Assembly: GCF_000423125.1 (NCBI RefSeq)
Contig: NZ_AUHJ01000005.1
Coordinates: forward strand, 186,001-250,000
Length of the DNA stretch: 64,000 nucleotides
Source of the DNA: Haliea salexigens DSM 19537
GTDB lineage: Bacteria; Pseudomonadota; Gammaproteobacteria; Pseudomonadales; Halieaceae
Direction: 5' to 3'
How positions within the stretch are numbered: position 1 is the first letter of the stretch; each line of letters begins with the position of its first letter. The notes beneath the pieces were generated by a model that was given only the letters and a program-made list of their open reading frames with translations, ran no database searches and was not told where the DNA came from. This document shows, piece after piece, positions 26,784 to 36,984 of the stretch. A program made the translations under genes and the position numbers.

Positions 26784-27122
26784 ATGGTAAAAAAGCTACC
26801 CGACAAAGCCGACCTGCGCGCCGACCTCGACCGCGAGACTCGGCGCTTTTTGCAGGAGGGTGGTGAGGTGAAATCGGTGCCGTCCGGCGTCAGTGGCAAA
26901 GACCCTCTCGCCCCTCCGCTGTATTTGACCCGGCGGCTGTTCAGCGAGCCTCGCGCAGAGCGGACCCTGATCCCCGAAGTGGTCGCCGCCATCGAAGAGC
27001 GCCGCAAAGCACTGCAGAAAAAGCGCCCTGCCACGAAAACGGTCAACCGTTCCCGCCCTCGACGCAAGACGCTGTACGATGATTTTGGTGAGCCACTGCG
27101 CCAGATCTGGGTAGACGAATAA
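26784..27122 (+). CDS. Small basic conserved protein
   Basis: 112 residues from the ATG at 26784. An ATG at 26727 would add 19 residues but sits next to a TATACT (26733-26738) that looks like a -10 element for this gene. The protein has a helical charged start (VKKLPDKADLRADLDRETR), then FLQEGGEVKSVPSGVSG, LFSEPRAERTLIPEV and a basic stretch KKRPATKTVNRSRPRRK. The GGEVKxVPxGVSG motif is one I associate with small conserved pseudomonad proteins of unknown role. Its charge suggests nucleic-acid binding, but no fold is identified. It is convergent with the next gene, three bases away. Confidence 0.6.
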   Translation: MVKKLPDKADLRADLDRETRRFLQEGGEVKSVPSGVSGKDPLAPPLYLTRRLFSEPRAERTLIPEVVAAIEERRKALQKKRPATKTVNRSRPRRKTLYDDFGEPLRQIWVDE

Positions 27123-27124
27123 CG

Positions 27125-27595
27125 CTATTGCGCCGCGCCGCTATCCCCGGAAGCTGGTGCCGATTCCTTCGCAGGTCCGTTCCCCGCCTCGGAAGTCAAC
27201 TCGAAACGATGCTGCGGAATGTAGACGATGAGGCGCTGCCCGGCAATCAACTCGCCCGCCCGCAGTGACCTGCCGTCGATCTGGGCGCGCCATTGCGGGC
27301 CCACGCGCACGGTTGTCTCATGCCCCGGACTGCCATCGACATGTATGGTGCGCACCGTCATGCGATTACCGCTGACCCGGAGCACCTCAACCTCGGCCTG
27401 GGCATACCGCACACCGTCGCGCTGGTAGATACCGCGGCAGATCTGCTGCATATCAGGGTAGCTGTCGCGGACCGCCTGCGACCAGGCGAGGGTGTCACAG
27501 GTGGGTAATCGGGTGTCTATATCGTACTGCGCCTGAACAACATGGCTCGCCAGCACACAGTACAGCGCTGCAAGAATTCGGCGGCTCTCCTTCAT
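27125..27595 (-). CDS. Small exported protein of unknown function
   Basis: 156 residues from the ATG at 27595, with a GGGAGAGAG ribosome site just upstream. A signal peptide (ILAALYCVLASHVVQAQ) leads into a mature part starting YDIDTRLPTCDTLAWSQAV, with two cysteines (CDTL and ICRGIY) that may form a disulfide. A beta-rich domain with VEVLRVSGNRMTVRTIHVDG and GQRLIVYIPQHRFEL follows. It resembles small periplasmic proteins with an SH3-like barrel, but I do not recognise the family. It faces the fusion enzyme gene divergently. Confidence 0.65.
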   Translation of the reverse strand: MKESRRILAALYCVLASHVVQAQYDIDTRLPTCDTLAWSQAVRDSYPDMQQICRGIYQRDGVRYAQAEVEVLRVSGNRMTVRTIHVDGSPGHETTVRVGPQWRAQIDGRSLRAGELIAGQRLIVYIPQHRFELTSEAGNGPAKESAPASGDSGAAQ

Positions 27596-27750
27596 TCTCT
27601 CTCCCTCAGCATTCCCGACGGCTTGCCGCCGACCGCTGTAACCGCCCGCCAGAACACTACGCCGCGCGAGGTCTATACTGATTTGGCAAGCGGCAATCTG
27701 CAGCCGGGACCGCATCGTATACAGACTAACGTTTCTCAGAGGTTTGCACC

Positions 27751-29211
27751 ATGATTGAGCTTCACGAAAAAATCGATGTGCCGCGCCCTGTGCGCGAAGC
27801 GTTCGACTATGTGAAAGACTTTCGCAGCACCCGGGAATGGGATGCTACCGCCAGCGCTGTGGAGAAGTTGTCCGCAGGCGCCGTCGAAGTGGGGACCCGG
27901 TTTCGCGTCACCTGTGATATGCCCGTCGGGTCCGTCGACCTGCTCTATACCGTCACCCATCTGGAGCAGGACAAATCGATTGAGCTTCACGGCACTTGCC
28001 GACTGTTCGAAGTCACCGACGTCATCCACTTCTCCACATCCGCCACGGGCACGCACATTGATTACCGCGCATCCTTCAGCTTCCACGTGCCGCTGGGGCC
28101 CACCGTGGCGGCGCTGCGCAAGGGCATGGAGAAAATGGGCTTTGAATCCGTACAGGGGCTGAAAGCGGCACTGGAGGACGATTACCCTGCACCGGCCATC
28201 TCCGCGGGCAACGCGCGCGCTGACCGCTGGGTGTTGCCCGGCATCGCACGCTTCAGCCGGCGCGGCTACACGCTGGGCAAACGGCACTGGAACCCGATGT
28301 CCGCGTGGATGGGCGACAAGCACGCGGTCATCACCGGGGCCACGTCCGGGCTGGGCCTCGCCACAGCACAATCCCTCGCGGAACGCGGCGCCGCGCTTAC
28401 CCTGGTGATACGCAACGAATCGCGCGCGCAGGAACTGGTCAATACACTGCAGCGCGAAACGGGCAACCCCAATATTTCCGTGGAAATTGCCGACTTGAGC
28501 CTGATGTCGGAAGTGGAGCGCCTGGTAGAACGCCTGCTGCGTACCGGACGTCCAATCGATATTCTGGTCAACAATGCAGGCGCCCTCTTCAATGAACGCA
28601 CCTTGACGCCCGAGGGCCTGGAACAGAGCTTCGCGCTTCTGCTGCTTTCGCCCTACCGCCTCACGGAAGGGCTGAAGCCCCTGTTGCTCGCCGCTCCTCA
28701 GGCGCGCGTGATCAACGTGGTGTCAGGCGGCATGTACACGCAGCCCCTGAAAGTGCGCTGGCTGCAGGCACGGGAAGAAAACTATTCGGGCAGTGTGGCC
28801 TACGCCCGCTGCAAGCGGGCGCTCATGGTCCTCACCGAGCAGTGGGCTGAAGCCTGGGAAGATGAAGGCGTTGTGGTCAATGCCATGCATCCCGGCTGGG
28901 CCGACACCCCGGGGGTGGAATCGGCACTGCCCGGGTTCCATCGCATAACGCGGCGTATCCTGCGCAGTCCGGAAGAAGGCGCCGATACCATCGTGTGGCT
29001 TGCGGTCGCCACTGAAGCGGGCAAGGCAAGCGGGGAGCTGTTTCTTGACCGTGAACCGCGCACACCGCACTTGCTGCGCAAGACCGAAGGCGATGCTACG
29101 GAGCGCGATGCCCTGCAACCCTACCTGGATTCGGTCACAGCGGCCAAAAAACGCAAAACCCCGGCGAAGCGACGCAGCGGTGCGCGCAAGCAGGCGGCAA
29201 CCGCGGGTTAA
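27751..29211 (+). CDS. SRPBCC domain fused to short-chain dehydrogenase
   Basis: 486 residues with two domains. The N-terminal part (about 1-145) is an SRPBCC/polyketide cyclase-type lipid- or aromatic-binding fold (IELHEKIDVPRPVREAFDYV, then FRVTCDMPVGSVDLLYTV). The C-terminal part (about 185-460) is a complete short-chain dehydrogenase: TGATSGLG nucleotide loop, NNAG, VSGGMY serine and the YARCK catalytic Tyr/Lys. The tail is very basic (KKRKTPAKRRSGARKQ). It would be an NAD(P)-dependent oxidoreductase of a hydrophobic substrate held by the SRPBCC domain; the substrate is unknown. It starts the catabolic cluster with the hydrolase and thioesterase downstream. Confidence 0.88.
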   Translation: MIELHEKIDVPRPVREAFDYVKDFRSTREWDATASAVEKLSAGAVEVGTRFRVTCDMPVGSVDLLYTVTHLEQDKSIELHGTCRLFEVTDVIHFSTSATGTHIDYRASFSFHVPLGPTVAALRKGMEKMGFESVQGLKAALEDDYPAPAISAGNARADRWVLPGIARFSRRGYTLGKRHWNPMSAWMGDKHAVITGATSGLGLATAQSLAERGAALTLVIRNESRAQELVNTLQRETGNPNISVEIADLSLMSEVERLVERLLRTGRPIDILVNNAGALFNERTLTPEGLEQSFALLLLSPYRLTEGLKPLLLAAPQARVINVVSGGMYTQPLKVRWLQAREENYSGSVAYARCKRALMVLTEQWAEAWEDEGVVVNAMHPGWADTPGVESALPGFHRITRRILRSPEEGADTIVWLAVATEAGKASGELFLDREPRTPHLLRKTEGDATERDALQPYLDSVTAAKKRKTPAKRRSGARKQAATAG

Positions 29212-29303
29212 GCGGGTATACCGCAGGCGCGGATTGACGCCAGTAGCGCTTGCATCGCAACTGCGCTGTGGCTACGGTAGTGCGCTCAACTGAGGGTCCT
29301 GCC

Positions 29304-30458
29304 ATGTCCGACACCACCGTCCTGCCATTCACTGTCGATATTTCCGATGCGGATCTGGAGGATTTGCGGCGCCGCCTTAGCACAACCCGGTGGCCGGATA
29401 ACGAAACCTGCGAAGACTGGAGCCAGGGTATCCCCCTGGCTTACACTCAGGAACTGGCAGGCTACTGGGCCCGCGAATACGACTGGCGGCGCTGTGAGGC
29501 GGAGCTGAACCGCTGGCCCCAGTTCCGCACCCGCCTCGACGGCATCGACATCCACTTCCTCCACTGTCGCTCGCCGCATGCAGATGCTTTGCCCCTGATC
29601 ATTTCTCACGGCTGGCCCGGCTCGGTACTGGAGTTTCGCCATATCATCGACGCGCTGGTAGACCCGGTTGCGCACGGAGGCAGCGCCGCGGATGCCTTCC
29701 ATGTGGTAATTCCCTCCCTGCCGGGCTACGGTTTCTCGGGTAAACCGACTGGCACTGGCACCTCCGTGGAGCGCATTGGCCGCATGTGGGGCGAGCTGAT
29801 GGCGCGCCTCGGCTATAGCCGCTACGTCGCGCAGGGGGGCGACTGGGGCAGCATGATCACCCAGAGTATTGGACAGACGGAGACCGACCATTGCGCGGGC
29901 ATCCACATCACCATGCCCATTGTGACTCCCGACCCGGAGACGATGAACGACCTCACGCCGAATGAGCAGGCGGCACTGGAAGCGATGACCTTCTACTCCC
30001 AGTGGGACTCCGGCTACTCGAAACAGCAGTCCACCCGCCCGCAGACCCTCGGTTATGGGCTGGCTGACTCGCCCGTCGGCCAGATGGCCTGGGTTGTGGA
30101 GAAATTCCACGCGTGGACAGACTGCGAGCGCGATGGCATCAAGCACCCTGAACATGTCATCAACCGCGATGAACTGCTCGACAACGTGATGCTCTATTGG
30201 TTGAACAACACCGGCGCGAGCTCGGCACGGCTGTATTGGGAGAGCTTCAACGCCCCTTCCATGCAGCCGATTGCCATGCCCACCGGGTGCTCAATTTTCC
30301 CCAAAGAGATTTTCCGCAGTAGCCGACGCTGGGCCGAGCAGCGCTTCCAGAACCTCATTCACTGGAACGAACTGCCGCAAGGCGGGCACTTCGCCGCGCT
30401 GGAGCAACCTGACGTACTGGTCAACGAGTTACGCACCTGCTTTCGCAGCCTGCGCTAG
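29304..30458 (+). CDS. Epoxide hydrolase-type alpha/beta hydrolase
   Basis: 384 residues from the ATG at 29304. An EHN-type N-terminal domain (about 1-110, starting PFTVDISDADLEDLRRRL) is followed by the alpha/beta-hydrolase core: oxyanion motif HGWPG (102-106), nucleophile Asp180 in GGDWGS, and the catalytic His in GGHFAALE near residue 363. This is the microsomal epoxide hydrolase family, which opens epoxides to diols through an Asp ester. Together with the neighbouring dehydrogenases and thioesterase it suggests degradation of a lipophilic or terpenoid compound, an inference from context. Confidence 0.9.
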   Translation: MSDTTVLPFTVDISDADLEDLRRRLSTTRWPDNETCEDWSQGIPLAYTQELAGYWAREYDWRRCEAELNRWPQFRTRLDGIDIHFLHCRSPHADALPLIISHGWPGSVLEFRHIIDALVDPVAHGGSAADAFHVVIPSLPGYGFSGKPTGTGTSVERIGRMWGELMARLGYSRYVAQGGDWGSMITQSIGQTETDHCAGIHITMPIVTPDPETMNDLTPNEQAALEAMTFYSQWDSGYSKQQSTRPQTLGYGLADSPVGQMAWVVEKFHAWTDCERDGIKHPEHVINRDELLDNVMLYWLNNTGASSARLYWESFNAPSMQPIAMPTGCSIFPKEIFRSSRRWAEQRFQNLIHWNELPQGGHFAALEQPDVLVNELRTCFRSLR

Positions 30459-30485
30459 CACACACCACAGAACAGGACTCGCTAC

Positions 30486-31160
30486 ATGTTTGACAGCCGT
30501 GAAAGCAGCAGGGCGGTTTTCAGCCCTTTTGCCTCGGAAGAGGTTTCGCCGCCTTTTTCACCCCACTGGGAAGCGAAGCGCAGGGCCGCCGAGGCTTTGC
30601 GCGCACTCACCGAAGCCCTGGTAACCAGCGATGCCTCCACTGACCTCATCAATGCGCTCGCGCAGCGTCTCGAACGCGAGGCTCACCAGCTGCAGGCCGA
30701 GCCACGTCTCTACGGCCTGGCGGCATTCTTGAAGGATGGCAAACACGGCGGGCACGGTGAGGTGAATCATGAACTGAATGCGCTGGGCGGCTGGAGCAAC
30801 CCTCTGTCGCCGGCACTCAATATGTGGCTCAAGGGGCGCGAGGCCTTCGGGACCGTGCGCTGCGGCTATGCCTACGAAGGACCGCCCGGCTATATCCACG
30901 GGGGCTTTATCGCGGCTATCTTCGACCAGTTCCTCGGCATGGCGCAACTGGCGGGCGACAACCCCGGTATGACCGGTTCGCTGACCGTGCGCTACCACCG
31001 CCCGACACCGTTGAATCGCGATCTGGACCTGCGCGCAACCCTGCAGGACTCTGCCGGCCGCAAAACGGTGGTCACCGGAGACATGCTGCTGGATGGCGAA
31101 GTGACCGCAACCTGCGAGGCGCTGTTCATTCGCCCCCGCACGGCTTTGCTCGACCCCTGA
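30486..31160 (+). CDS. PaaI-family hotdog thioesterase
   Basis: 224 residues. The hotdog core is in the second half: YEGPPGYIHGGFIAAIFDQFLGMAQ, the typical Gly-rich loop plus acidic residue on the central helix, then LTVRYHRPTPLNRDLDLRATL and GEVTATCEALF. The first 100 residues are a helical extension (about 90 residues) not usual for bare PaaI enzymes. It probably hydrolyses acyl-CoA thioesters, releasing CoA from product or stalled intermediates. It follows the epoxide hydrolase by 27 bases and is likely co-transcribed. Confidence 0.85.
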   Translation: MFDSRESSRAVFSPFASEEVSPPFSPHWEAKRRAAEALRALTEALVTSDASTDLINALAQRLEREAHQLQAEPRLYGLAAFLKDGKHGGHGEVNHELNALGGWSNPLSPALNMWLKGREAFGTVRCGYAYEGPPGYIHGGFIAAIFDQFLGMAQLAGDNPGMTGSLTVRYHRPTPLNRDLDLRATLQDSAGRKTVVTGDMLLDGEVTATCEALFIRPRTALLDP

Positions 31161-31174
31161 GTCGCTGCCCGGAT

Positions 31175-32323
31175 TCAGCCCTCGAAGCTATCGCTGGTGT
31201 TGAGGCTGGCAGAAAACGGCACCGGGGTGAAGCGGCGCGGCGCCGCCTGTTCCCTATCCACATCGTTACCTGGCGGTTCGGCGGGCGGCAACTGGGCGCG
31301 CCGACGGGGCGGCGTTTCAACACGTCGCGCCACGCTGAAACCGGCGGCATCCAGCGGGTGCGACAGCGGTTCTACCTGCTGCGTCTCCACGGGTGGCGCC
31401 AGCGCCTCACCCAGCGCCGCCGGCGGTACCGGTCGCCGTCGACGATCACCCGCGCGAGCCGCCCGACCACCTGAGGCGAGCGTCATCGACACCCCGCCAC
31501 TACCGATAAACTCCAGCCCCTGCAGTGCCGCATCGGTGGTTTCTACCGTGCGCTCGCGGGCGACCGGCACGTCGCATTCAGGCGGTGTTAATGCAAGCTC
31601 GTGCCGCTCCTGCGTCTGCCAGTGCGCATCACCCTGCAGGGCACGCTGACGCAGAACGTCATTGGCACAGGCGCTCCAGCGACCAAAATGTACGGATAGC
31701 GCGGGATCCGGCATACGGTGCTTGCGAAACTCGCGCTGCGCTGCCATGAAGTGCTGCTTTACGGCGCGATAATGAAAGATGTGATCTTCGGTTTTCAGGT
31801 GCAGCGCCTGCCCGCCGCGGCGGAACATCACCATCTGCGGTGGCAGCACGCCCTGCACGCTGTGGAGCAGGTCGGCGAGAAAACACAACCGGAAAGCATC
31901 GTGCCGGTTGGTTTTACCCTGAATGTCACAGGGGATATACAGGTGATTCCCCAGCTCTGAGTAGCCGCTGGTACGCATCAACAACTGGCTGGATGCTGCC
32001 AGCGGCCCCACGGCGAGCTGGCCGTTGACGATGAACTCCGTGCCGCTGCGCATGGCCGCCAGCGTGTCGCTGCGCCGCAGTGCCTCCGGCGCATCCCAGT
32101 CGATCAATATGACTTGCCGACCCTTGTTGGCGAGCAGTTCGGCGACTGCATCCTGTCGCCGGGCACTGTCGCCGGGTGGCGCACTGCCCGCATCGGGCGC
32201 AACGCCGTGCGCGGGGTTTTCGAGTGTCAGGCGCTCCATCCAGCAGGCGAATGGCGATTCCTTGAACAGCACCATGTCTTCGGATGTAAAAGTCAGTGTT
32301 CTATCGACGCTGTAGAGGTACAT
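31175..32323 (-). CDS. Conserved protein, possibly RecB/TM0106-like nuclease fold
   Basis: 382 residues. The N-terminal half (about 1-240) is well conserved in pseudomonads as I recall: LTFTSEDMVLFKESPFACWMERLTLE, then GTEFIVNGQLAVGPLAASSQLLMRTSGYSELG, YIPCDIQGKTNRHDAFRLCFLADLLHS, and FRKHRMPDPALSVHFGRWSACA. The pattern (an acidic residue in TEFIVDGQLAxGPL, a beta strand IPCDIQGKTxxHDAxRLCF, an HFGRWxxCxN end) recalls PD-(D/E)XK or TM0106-type RecB-like domains, but this is tentative. The C-terminal 120 residues are an Arg/Pro-rich, probably disordered tail. It is divergent from the amidohydrolase direction and has its own promoter. Confidence 0.55.
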   Translation of the reverse strand: MYLYSVDRTLTFTSEDMVLFKESPFACWMERLTLENPAHGVAPDAGSAPPGDSARRQDAVAELLANKGRQVILIDWDAPEALRRSDTLAAMRSGTEFIVNGQLAVGPLAASSQLLMRTSGYSELGNHLYIPCDIQGKTNRHDAFRLCFLADLLHSVQGVLPPQMVMFRRGGQALHLKTEDHIFHYRAVKQHFMAAQREFRKHRMPDPALSVHFGRWSACANDVLRQRALQGDAHWQTQERHELALTPPECDVPVARERTVETTDAALQGLEFIGSGGVSMTLASGGRAARAGDRRRRPVPPAALGEALAPPVETQQVEPLSHPLDAAGFSVARRVETPPRRRAQLPPAEPPGNDVDREQAAPRRFTPVPFSASLNTSDSFEG

Positions 32324-32383
32324 GGGTGAGGACCAATCCCTTTGGTTTTTTTACCTTCCGAAGCAGGTACTTAACACCAATGC

Positions 32384-32412
32384 TTTATAACGAATCACGG
32401 CGCGACTGTCCA
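32384..32412 (-). promoter_or_regulatory. Sigma-70-like promoter of the TM0106-like gene
   Basis: On the minus strand TGGACA (32407-32412), 17 bases, then TATAAA (32384-32389): five of six matches in the -35 and good in the -10. The expected start is about 32377, giving a leader of roughly 55 bases before the ATG at 32323. It lies between the amidohydrolase stop and the next gene, so the two are not simply one transcript. Confidence 0.6.
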
Positions 32413-32422
32413 CGCCACGCGT

Positions 32423-34129
32423 TTATCCCCGCTTGAAGACCAGCGCCCCGCCCACCCAGGTGGCATCCACTTGCAGCTCGCGCATTCCCATCGCGTCGCG
32501 CAACGGGCTGCCATTCAGCAGCACCAGGTCCGCGTACTTGCCGGGCTCCAGCGAACCGCGATTGTCTTCCTGGAAAACCTGCCAGGCCGCGTCAATGGTC
32601 ACCGCACGCAGGGCCGTCATCACGTCCACACGTTGTTCCGGTCCCAGCACATCACCGCCGTAGGTTTGCCTGTGGACGAGGCTCCAGGCCGCCTGCAGCG
32701 GGCGCATCGGCGTTACCGGGGTATCCATATGCGAGGTGAAGCGCAGTCCCGCCGCCTGCGCCCAGCCCGCCGGACTGATCTGCGCGGCGCGCTCGGGGCC
32801 GATAAAGATGTCCCGGTGCCGGTCACCCCAGAACCAGGTGTGCGCGGCAAAAAAGCTGGGCGTAACACCCAGATCAGCCATGCGCTGGATCTGGTCCTCG
32901 CGTGCCATTTGCGCGTGAATCAGAATCAGACGCGGGTCATCTACAGGGTGGGCGGCCTGCGCCGCTGCAAACGCATCCAGGATATCGTCAATCGAGGCGT
33001 CACCATTGCCATGTACAGCGATCTGTAACCCCGCGGCATGCAGGGTCTCGATCTGCTCGAACAGGCGTTCCCGGGGAACCGCTGCATAGCCGCGGTAATC
33101 TTCGTCACCGTGAAATGGTGTGTGATAGGGCCGCGTGAGGTAACCGGTAAAGCCCTGGATACTGCCATCGGCGACGATTTTAACCGCGCCGACATCAATC
33201 CGCCGCGCCGCGAGGTCCTCCGGATCGAACGTGCCAGCAGCGATCTCTTCCCCGTAGTCGTCCTGCATGGGGAACAGCACCAGCCGCAGCGGCATCAGTC
33301 CCAGAACACTGGCAAGCTTGAAACCACCGGCCATCTGGGGCGCCACGCCCCCCGCCTGAGCGGTGGTGACGCCGTATGCGGCGTATTCACGTACTGCCGC
33401 GCTCACCATGCGCAGGAAATCCATGGCGCCGAGATCCAGCATGCGCTCGGCAACCGGCAGGCGCGCGGTTTCCTCCAGCAAGCCGGTCAACTCGCCGCTG
33501 GGCGTACGACCGATCACGCCACCTTCAGGGTCGGGTGTTTCTGCGTCTATTCCAACAGCCTCCAGCGCGCGGCTATTGGCAACCACCATGTGCCCGGAAA
33601 TGTGCAGGAGCGCCACCGGATGTTCGGGCGCCACCGCATCCAGCTCTTCACGGGTGGGGTGGCGCCCTTCCGCCAGCAGGGTGTCGTCGTAGCCGAAGCC
33701 GGTAACCCACTCCCCCGCCGGCAACTGCGCCGCCCGTGCCCGCAGGGCCGCCAGCAAGTCCTCCATGTTCTCCATCGTCCCGATCGGCGGACTATTCAAG
33801 TCCACAGATACCGTGTTCAGTGCGGAGCCGGGAAAGTGGCCGTGGGCATCAATGAAGCCGGGCATCAGTGTGCGCCCGGCGAGATCGATCACCTCGGTCC
33901 GGTCATCCACGAGTGCCATCATGTCCTCGTTGCTACCGAGTGCTTCGATGCGCTCGCCACGCACCGACATTGCCTGAACCACGCGGTTTTCCGCATCCAT
34001 GGTCAGCACATCGCCGTTGACGAACACCTGGTGCTCCGGTGGCGTCGGCAGGCGCGTGGCAATGGAGAACAGCGTGAACAACCCCACGGCAAACGTGAGC
34101 CCCAATAAGACCCAGGTCTTCCAGCTCAT
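32423..34129 (-). CDS. YtcJ-type amidohydrolase, membrane-anchored
   Basis: 568 residues from the ATG at 34129, which has GGAGA upstream. A hydrophobic segment (TWVLLGLTFAVGLFTLF) at the start looks like a signal anchor, so the enzyme is probably periplasmic. The metal-dependent amidohydrolase core shows GFIDAHGHFPGSALN, the HISGHMVVANS strand, VKIVADGSIQGFTGYLT, AVHGNGDASIDDILD and ILIHAQM, and ends with KYADLVLL. This is the YtcJ (exoenzyme regulatory/formamidase-like) group, which hydrolyses C-N bonds; the substrate is unknown. It lies 31 bases from the acyl-CoA dehydrogenase gene, likely in the same operon. Confidence 0.9.
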   Translation of the reverse strand: MSWKTWVLLGLTFAVGLFTLFSIATRLPTPPEHQVFVNGDVLTMDAENRVVQAMSVRGERIEALGSNEDMMALVDDRTEVIDLAGRTLMPGFIDAHGHFPGSALNTVSVDLNSPPIGTMENMEDLLAALRARAAQLPAGEWVTGFGYDDTLLAEGRHPTREELDAVAPEHPVALLHISGHMVVANSRALEAVGIDAETPDPEGGVIGRTPSGELTGLLEETARLPVAERMLDLGAMDFLRMVSAAVREYAAYGVTTAQAGGVAPQMAGGFKLASVLGLMPLRLVLFPMQDDYGEEIAAGTFDPEDLAARRIDVGAVKIVADGSIQGFTGYLTRPYHTPFHGDEDYRGYAAVPRERLFEQIETLHAAGLQIAVHGNGDASIDDILDAFAAAQAAHPVDDPRLILIHAQMAREDQIQRMADLGVTPSFFAAHTWFWGDRHRDIFIGPERAAQISPAGWAQAAGLRFTSHMDTPVTPMRPLQAAWSLVHRQTYGGDVLGPEQRVDVMTALRAVTIDAAWQVFQEDNRGSLEPGKYADLVLLNGSPLRDAMGMRELQVDATWVGGALVFKRG

Positions 34130-34160
34130 TGCAGAATCTCCAACTGCACGTGATGGTGAA

Positions 34161-35288
34161 TCATGCGGCGCTGCCAATCACGATATCGGCGAGTCGCGCC
34201 CGGTGCCAGGCGGCATCGCCCCAGAGCATTTGCGAGTGTTTCTGCCGCTTGAAATACAGGTGCACATAGCACTCCCAGGTAAAACCGATACCCCCGTGGC
34301 TCTGGACTGACCGGCTGCTCGCATAAGCCGCCATATCACTGGCCGAGGCCTTGGCCATATGGGCATACTGCGCTGCCTTCTCCGGCTCGCTGTCACAGGC
34401 GCAAGCCGCGTTGTACACCAGCGACTTCGCCTCGTCGATCTGCACCATCACCTCGACCAGAGGGTGCTTGATCGCCTGGAAGAAACCCAGCGGACGGTCG
34501 AACTGCTTGCGGGTGCTCACATATTCGACCGTGGTTTGCAGTTGCCATTCGCCGGCACCGACCATGTCGGCAGCGAGCAGCGTCCAGATGGCGGGCATGG
34601 CCTCGTGCAGAACGGCCAGTGCGTTGCCGCTGACCTCCAGCCCCTGCGCGCCGTCAAACGTGACGTGGGCCTGGTCACGGGTGAGATCCACGATGCCATC
34701 GGGCTGTACAGTAACACCCACAGCGGCAGCATCCACCCAAAACAGGCCGTGGCCTGCAGCAGTACTGGCACAGACCAGCAGCTTGTTACATTTCAAGGCA
34801 TCCTGAACGAACCACGCCGTGCCGTGCAGTGCACCATCACGGTATTCCACTTCGGTGGCCGCCGGATCCCACGCCCCATGACGATTGGTGAGTGCCAGTG
34901 TGGCTGCTGCACCAGAGGCAATGTCGGCCAGCGCTGTTGCACCCGGTTGTTTACAGGCCACAAGCACATAAGTGGCATTCAGCGTGCCCAGCAGCGGGCA
35001 GGGAAAAGCCGCCCGGCCCACCTCCTCCACCAGCCCGGCGACAGCCGCCACGGGCATCCCCACGCCGCCCGCCTCTTCCGGCACCGCCAGCATGGTCCAG
35101 CCCAGCTCGACCAGCTGGCGCCAGAGGGTTTCATCCCACTGGCACTGGGGCGCCCGCTCGGGCGTTGGGTCACTGGCCACCAGTGCGTGCAGTTTATCGG
35201 TAGTGAAATGCTCGCGGAAAAACTTGCGCGCCGACTCCTTGAGCAGTGCAGCCTCTTCGCCGAAGCCGTAATTCTTGGGTTGTGTCAT
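34161..35288 (-). CDS. Acyl-CoA dehydrogenase, smaller subunit type
   Basis: 375 residues from the ATG at 35288. The N-terminal helical domain begins EEAALLKESARKFFREHF. The C-terminal domain has STRKQFDRPLGFFQAIKHPL and SVQSHGGIGFTWECYVHLYF, where the Glu of FTWE is the usual catalytic base position of one acyl-CoA dehydrogenase clade. The C-terminal FAD/subunit motif GTSEVQ of typical homotetrameric enzymes is missing; it is present in the adjacent larger gene. This complementary pattern recalls heteromeric enzymes such as mycobacterial ChsE1-ChsE2. It is 28 bases downstream of that gene. Confidence 0.88.
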   Translation of the reverse strand: MTQPKNYGFGEEAALLKESARKFFREHFTTDKLHALVASDPTPERAPQCQWDETLWRQLVELGWTMLAVPEEAGGVGMPVAAVAGLVEEVGRAAFPCPLLGTLNATYVLVACKQPGATALADIASGAAATLALTNRHGAWDPAATEVEYRDGALHGTAWFVQDALKCNKLLVCASTAAGHGLFWVDAAAVGVTVQPDGIVDLTRDQAHVTFDGAQGLEVSGNALAVLHEAMPAIWTLLAADMVGAGEWQLQTTVEYVSTRKQFDRPLGFFQAIKHPLVEVMVQIDEAKSLVYNAACACDSEPEKAAQYAHMAKASASDMAAYASSRSVQSHGGIGFTWECYVHLYFKRQKHSQMLWGDAAWHRARLADIVIGSAA

Positions 35289-35316
35289 GTACTGTCTTCC
35301 TTTCTTCGGCTTCAAT

Positions 35317-36555
<1,239 letters not shown>

Positions 36556-36681
36556 CGTGTGTACCTGTTAATTTATGCGAACAGTCAAAAAGCGCCAAAG
36601 TGTGGGCGATTTGCCTGCGCGAGGCAAGTTGCCAGCCGGGCCCCCGCGCACTGCAGCCGATGCAGCGTTGCGGACTGACGA

Positions 36682-36906
36682 TCAATAATGTGGAGGCGGC
36701 GCCTCGGGGCCCCGGGGCCGGGCATCATCGAGTGCCGCGGCCTGCTCGTCCTGACGCTCCTTCAGCAGCTGCATCTGCCGCTGCACCACCAGCAGGTCCT
36801 GCTGCTGGCTACTCAGCGCCGCCTGCAGCCCCTGCACCGTGTCTTCCTGAAACGCCACCTGACTCTGCAGGTCCTCCAGCATCTGCAGCAATTCCTTCTT
36901 CTTCAC
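36682..36906 (-). CDS. slyX: SlyX family protein
   Basis: 74 residues from a GTG at 36906, with GAGGG six bases upstream. An earlier GTG at 36924 and an ATG at 36882 are alternatives, but 36906 gives nearly the E. coli length of 72. It is a coiled coil with the family core SQVAFQEDTVQGLQAAL and the invariant C-terminal PPPHY ending. The function is unknown in all species. It is divergent from yciH, about 80 bases between the starts. Confidence 0.85.
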   Translation of the reverse strand: MKKKELLQMLEDLQSQVAFQEDTVQGLQAALSSQQQDLLVVQRQMQLLKERQDEQAAALDDARPRGPEAPPPHY

Positions 36907-36984
36907 TGTCTTCCCTCGCGGCACATTTCAATTGCAGCGCGGAGGCTAATATACTGCCGGGCGCCGCTCAACAAGGAATTGACC

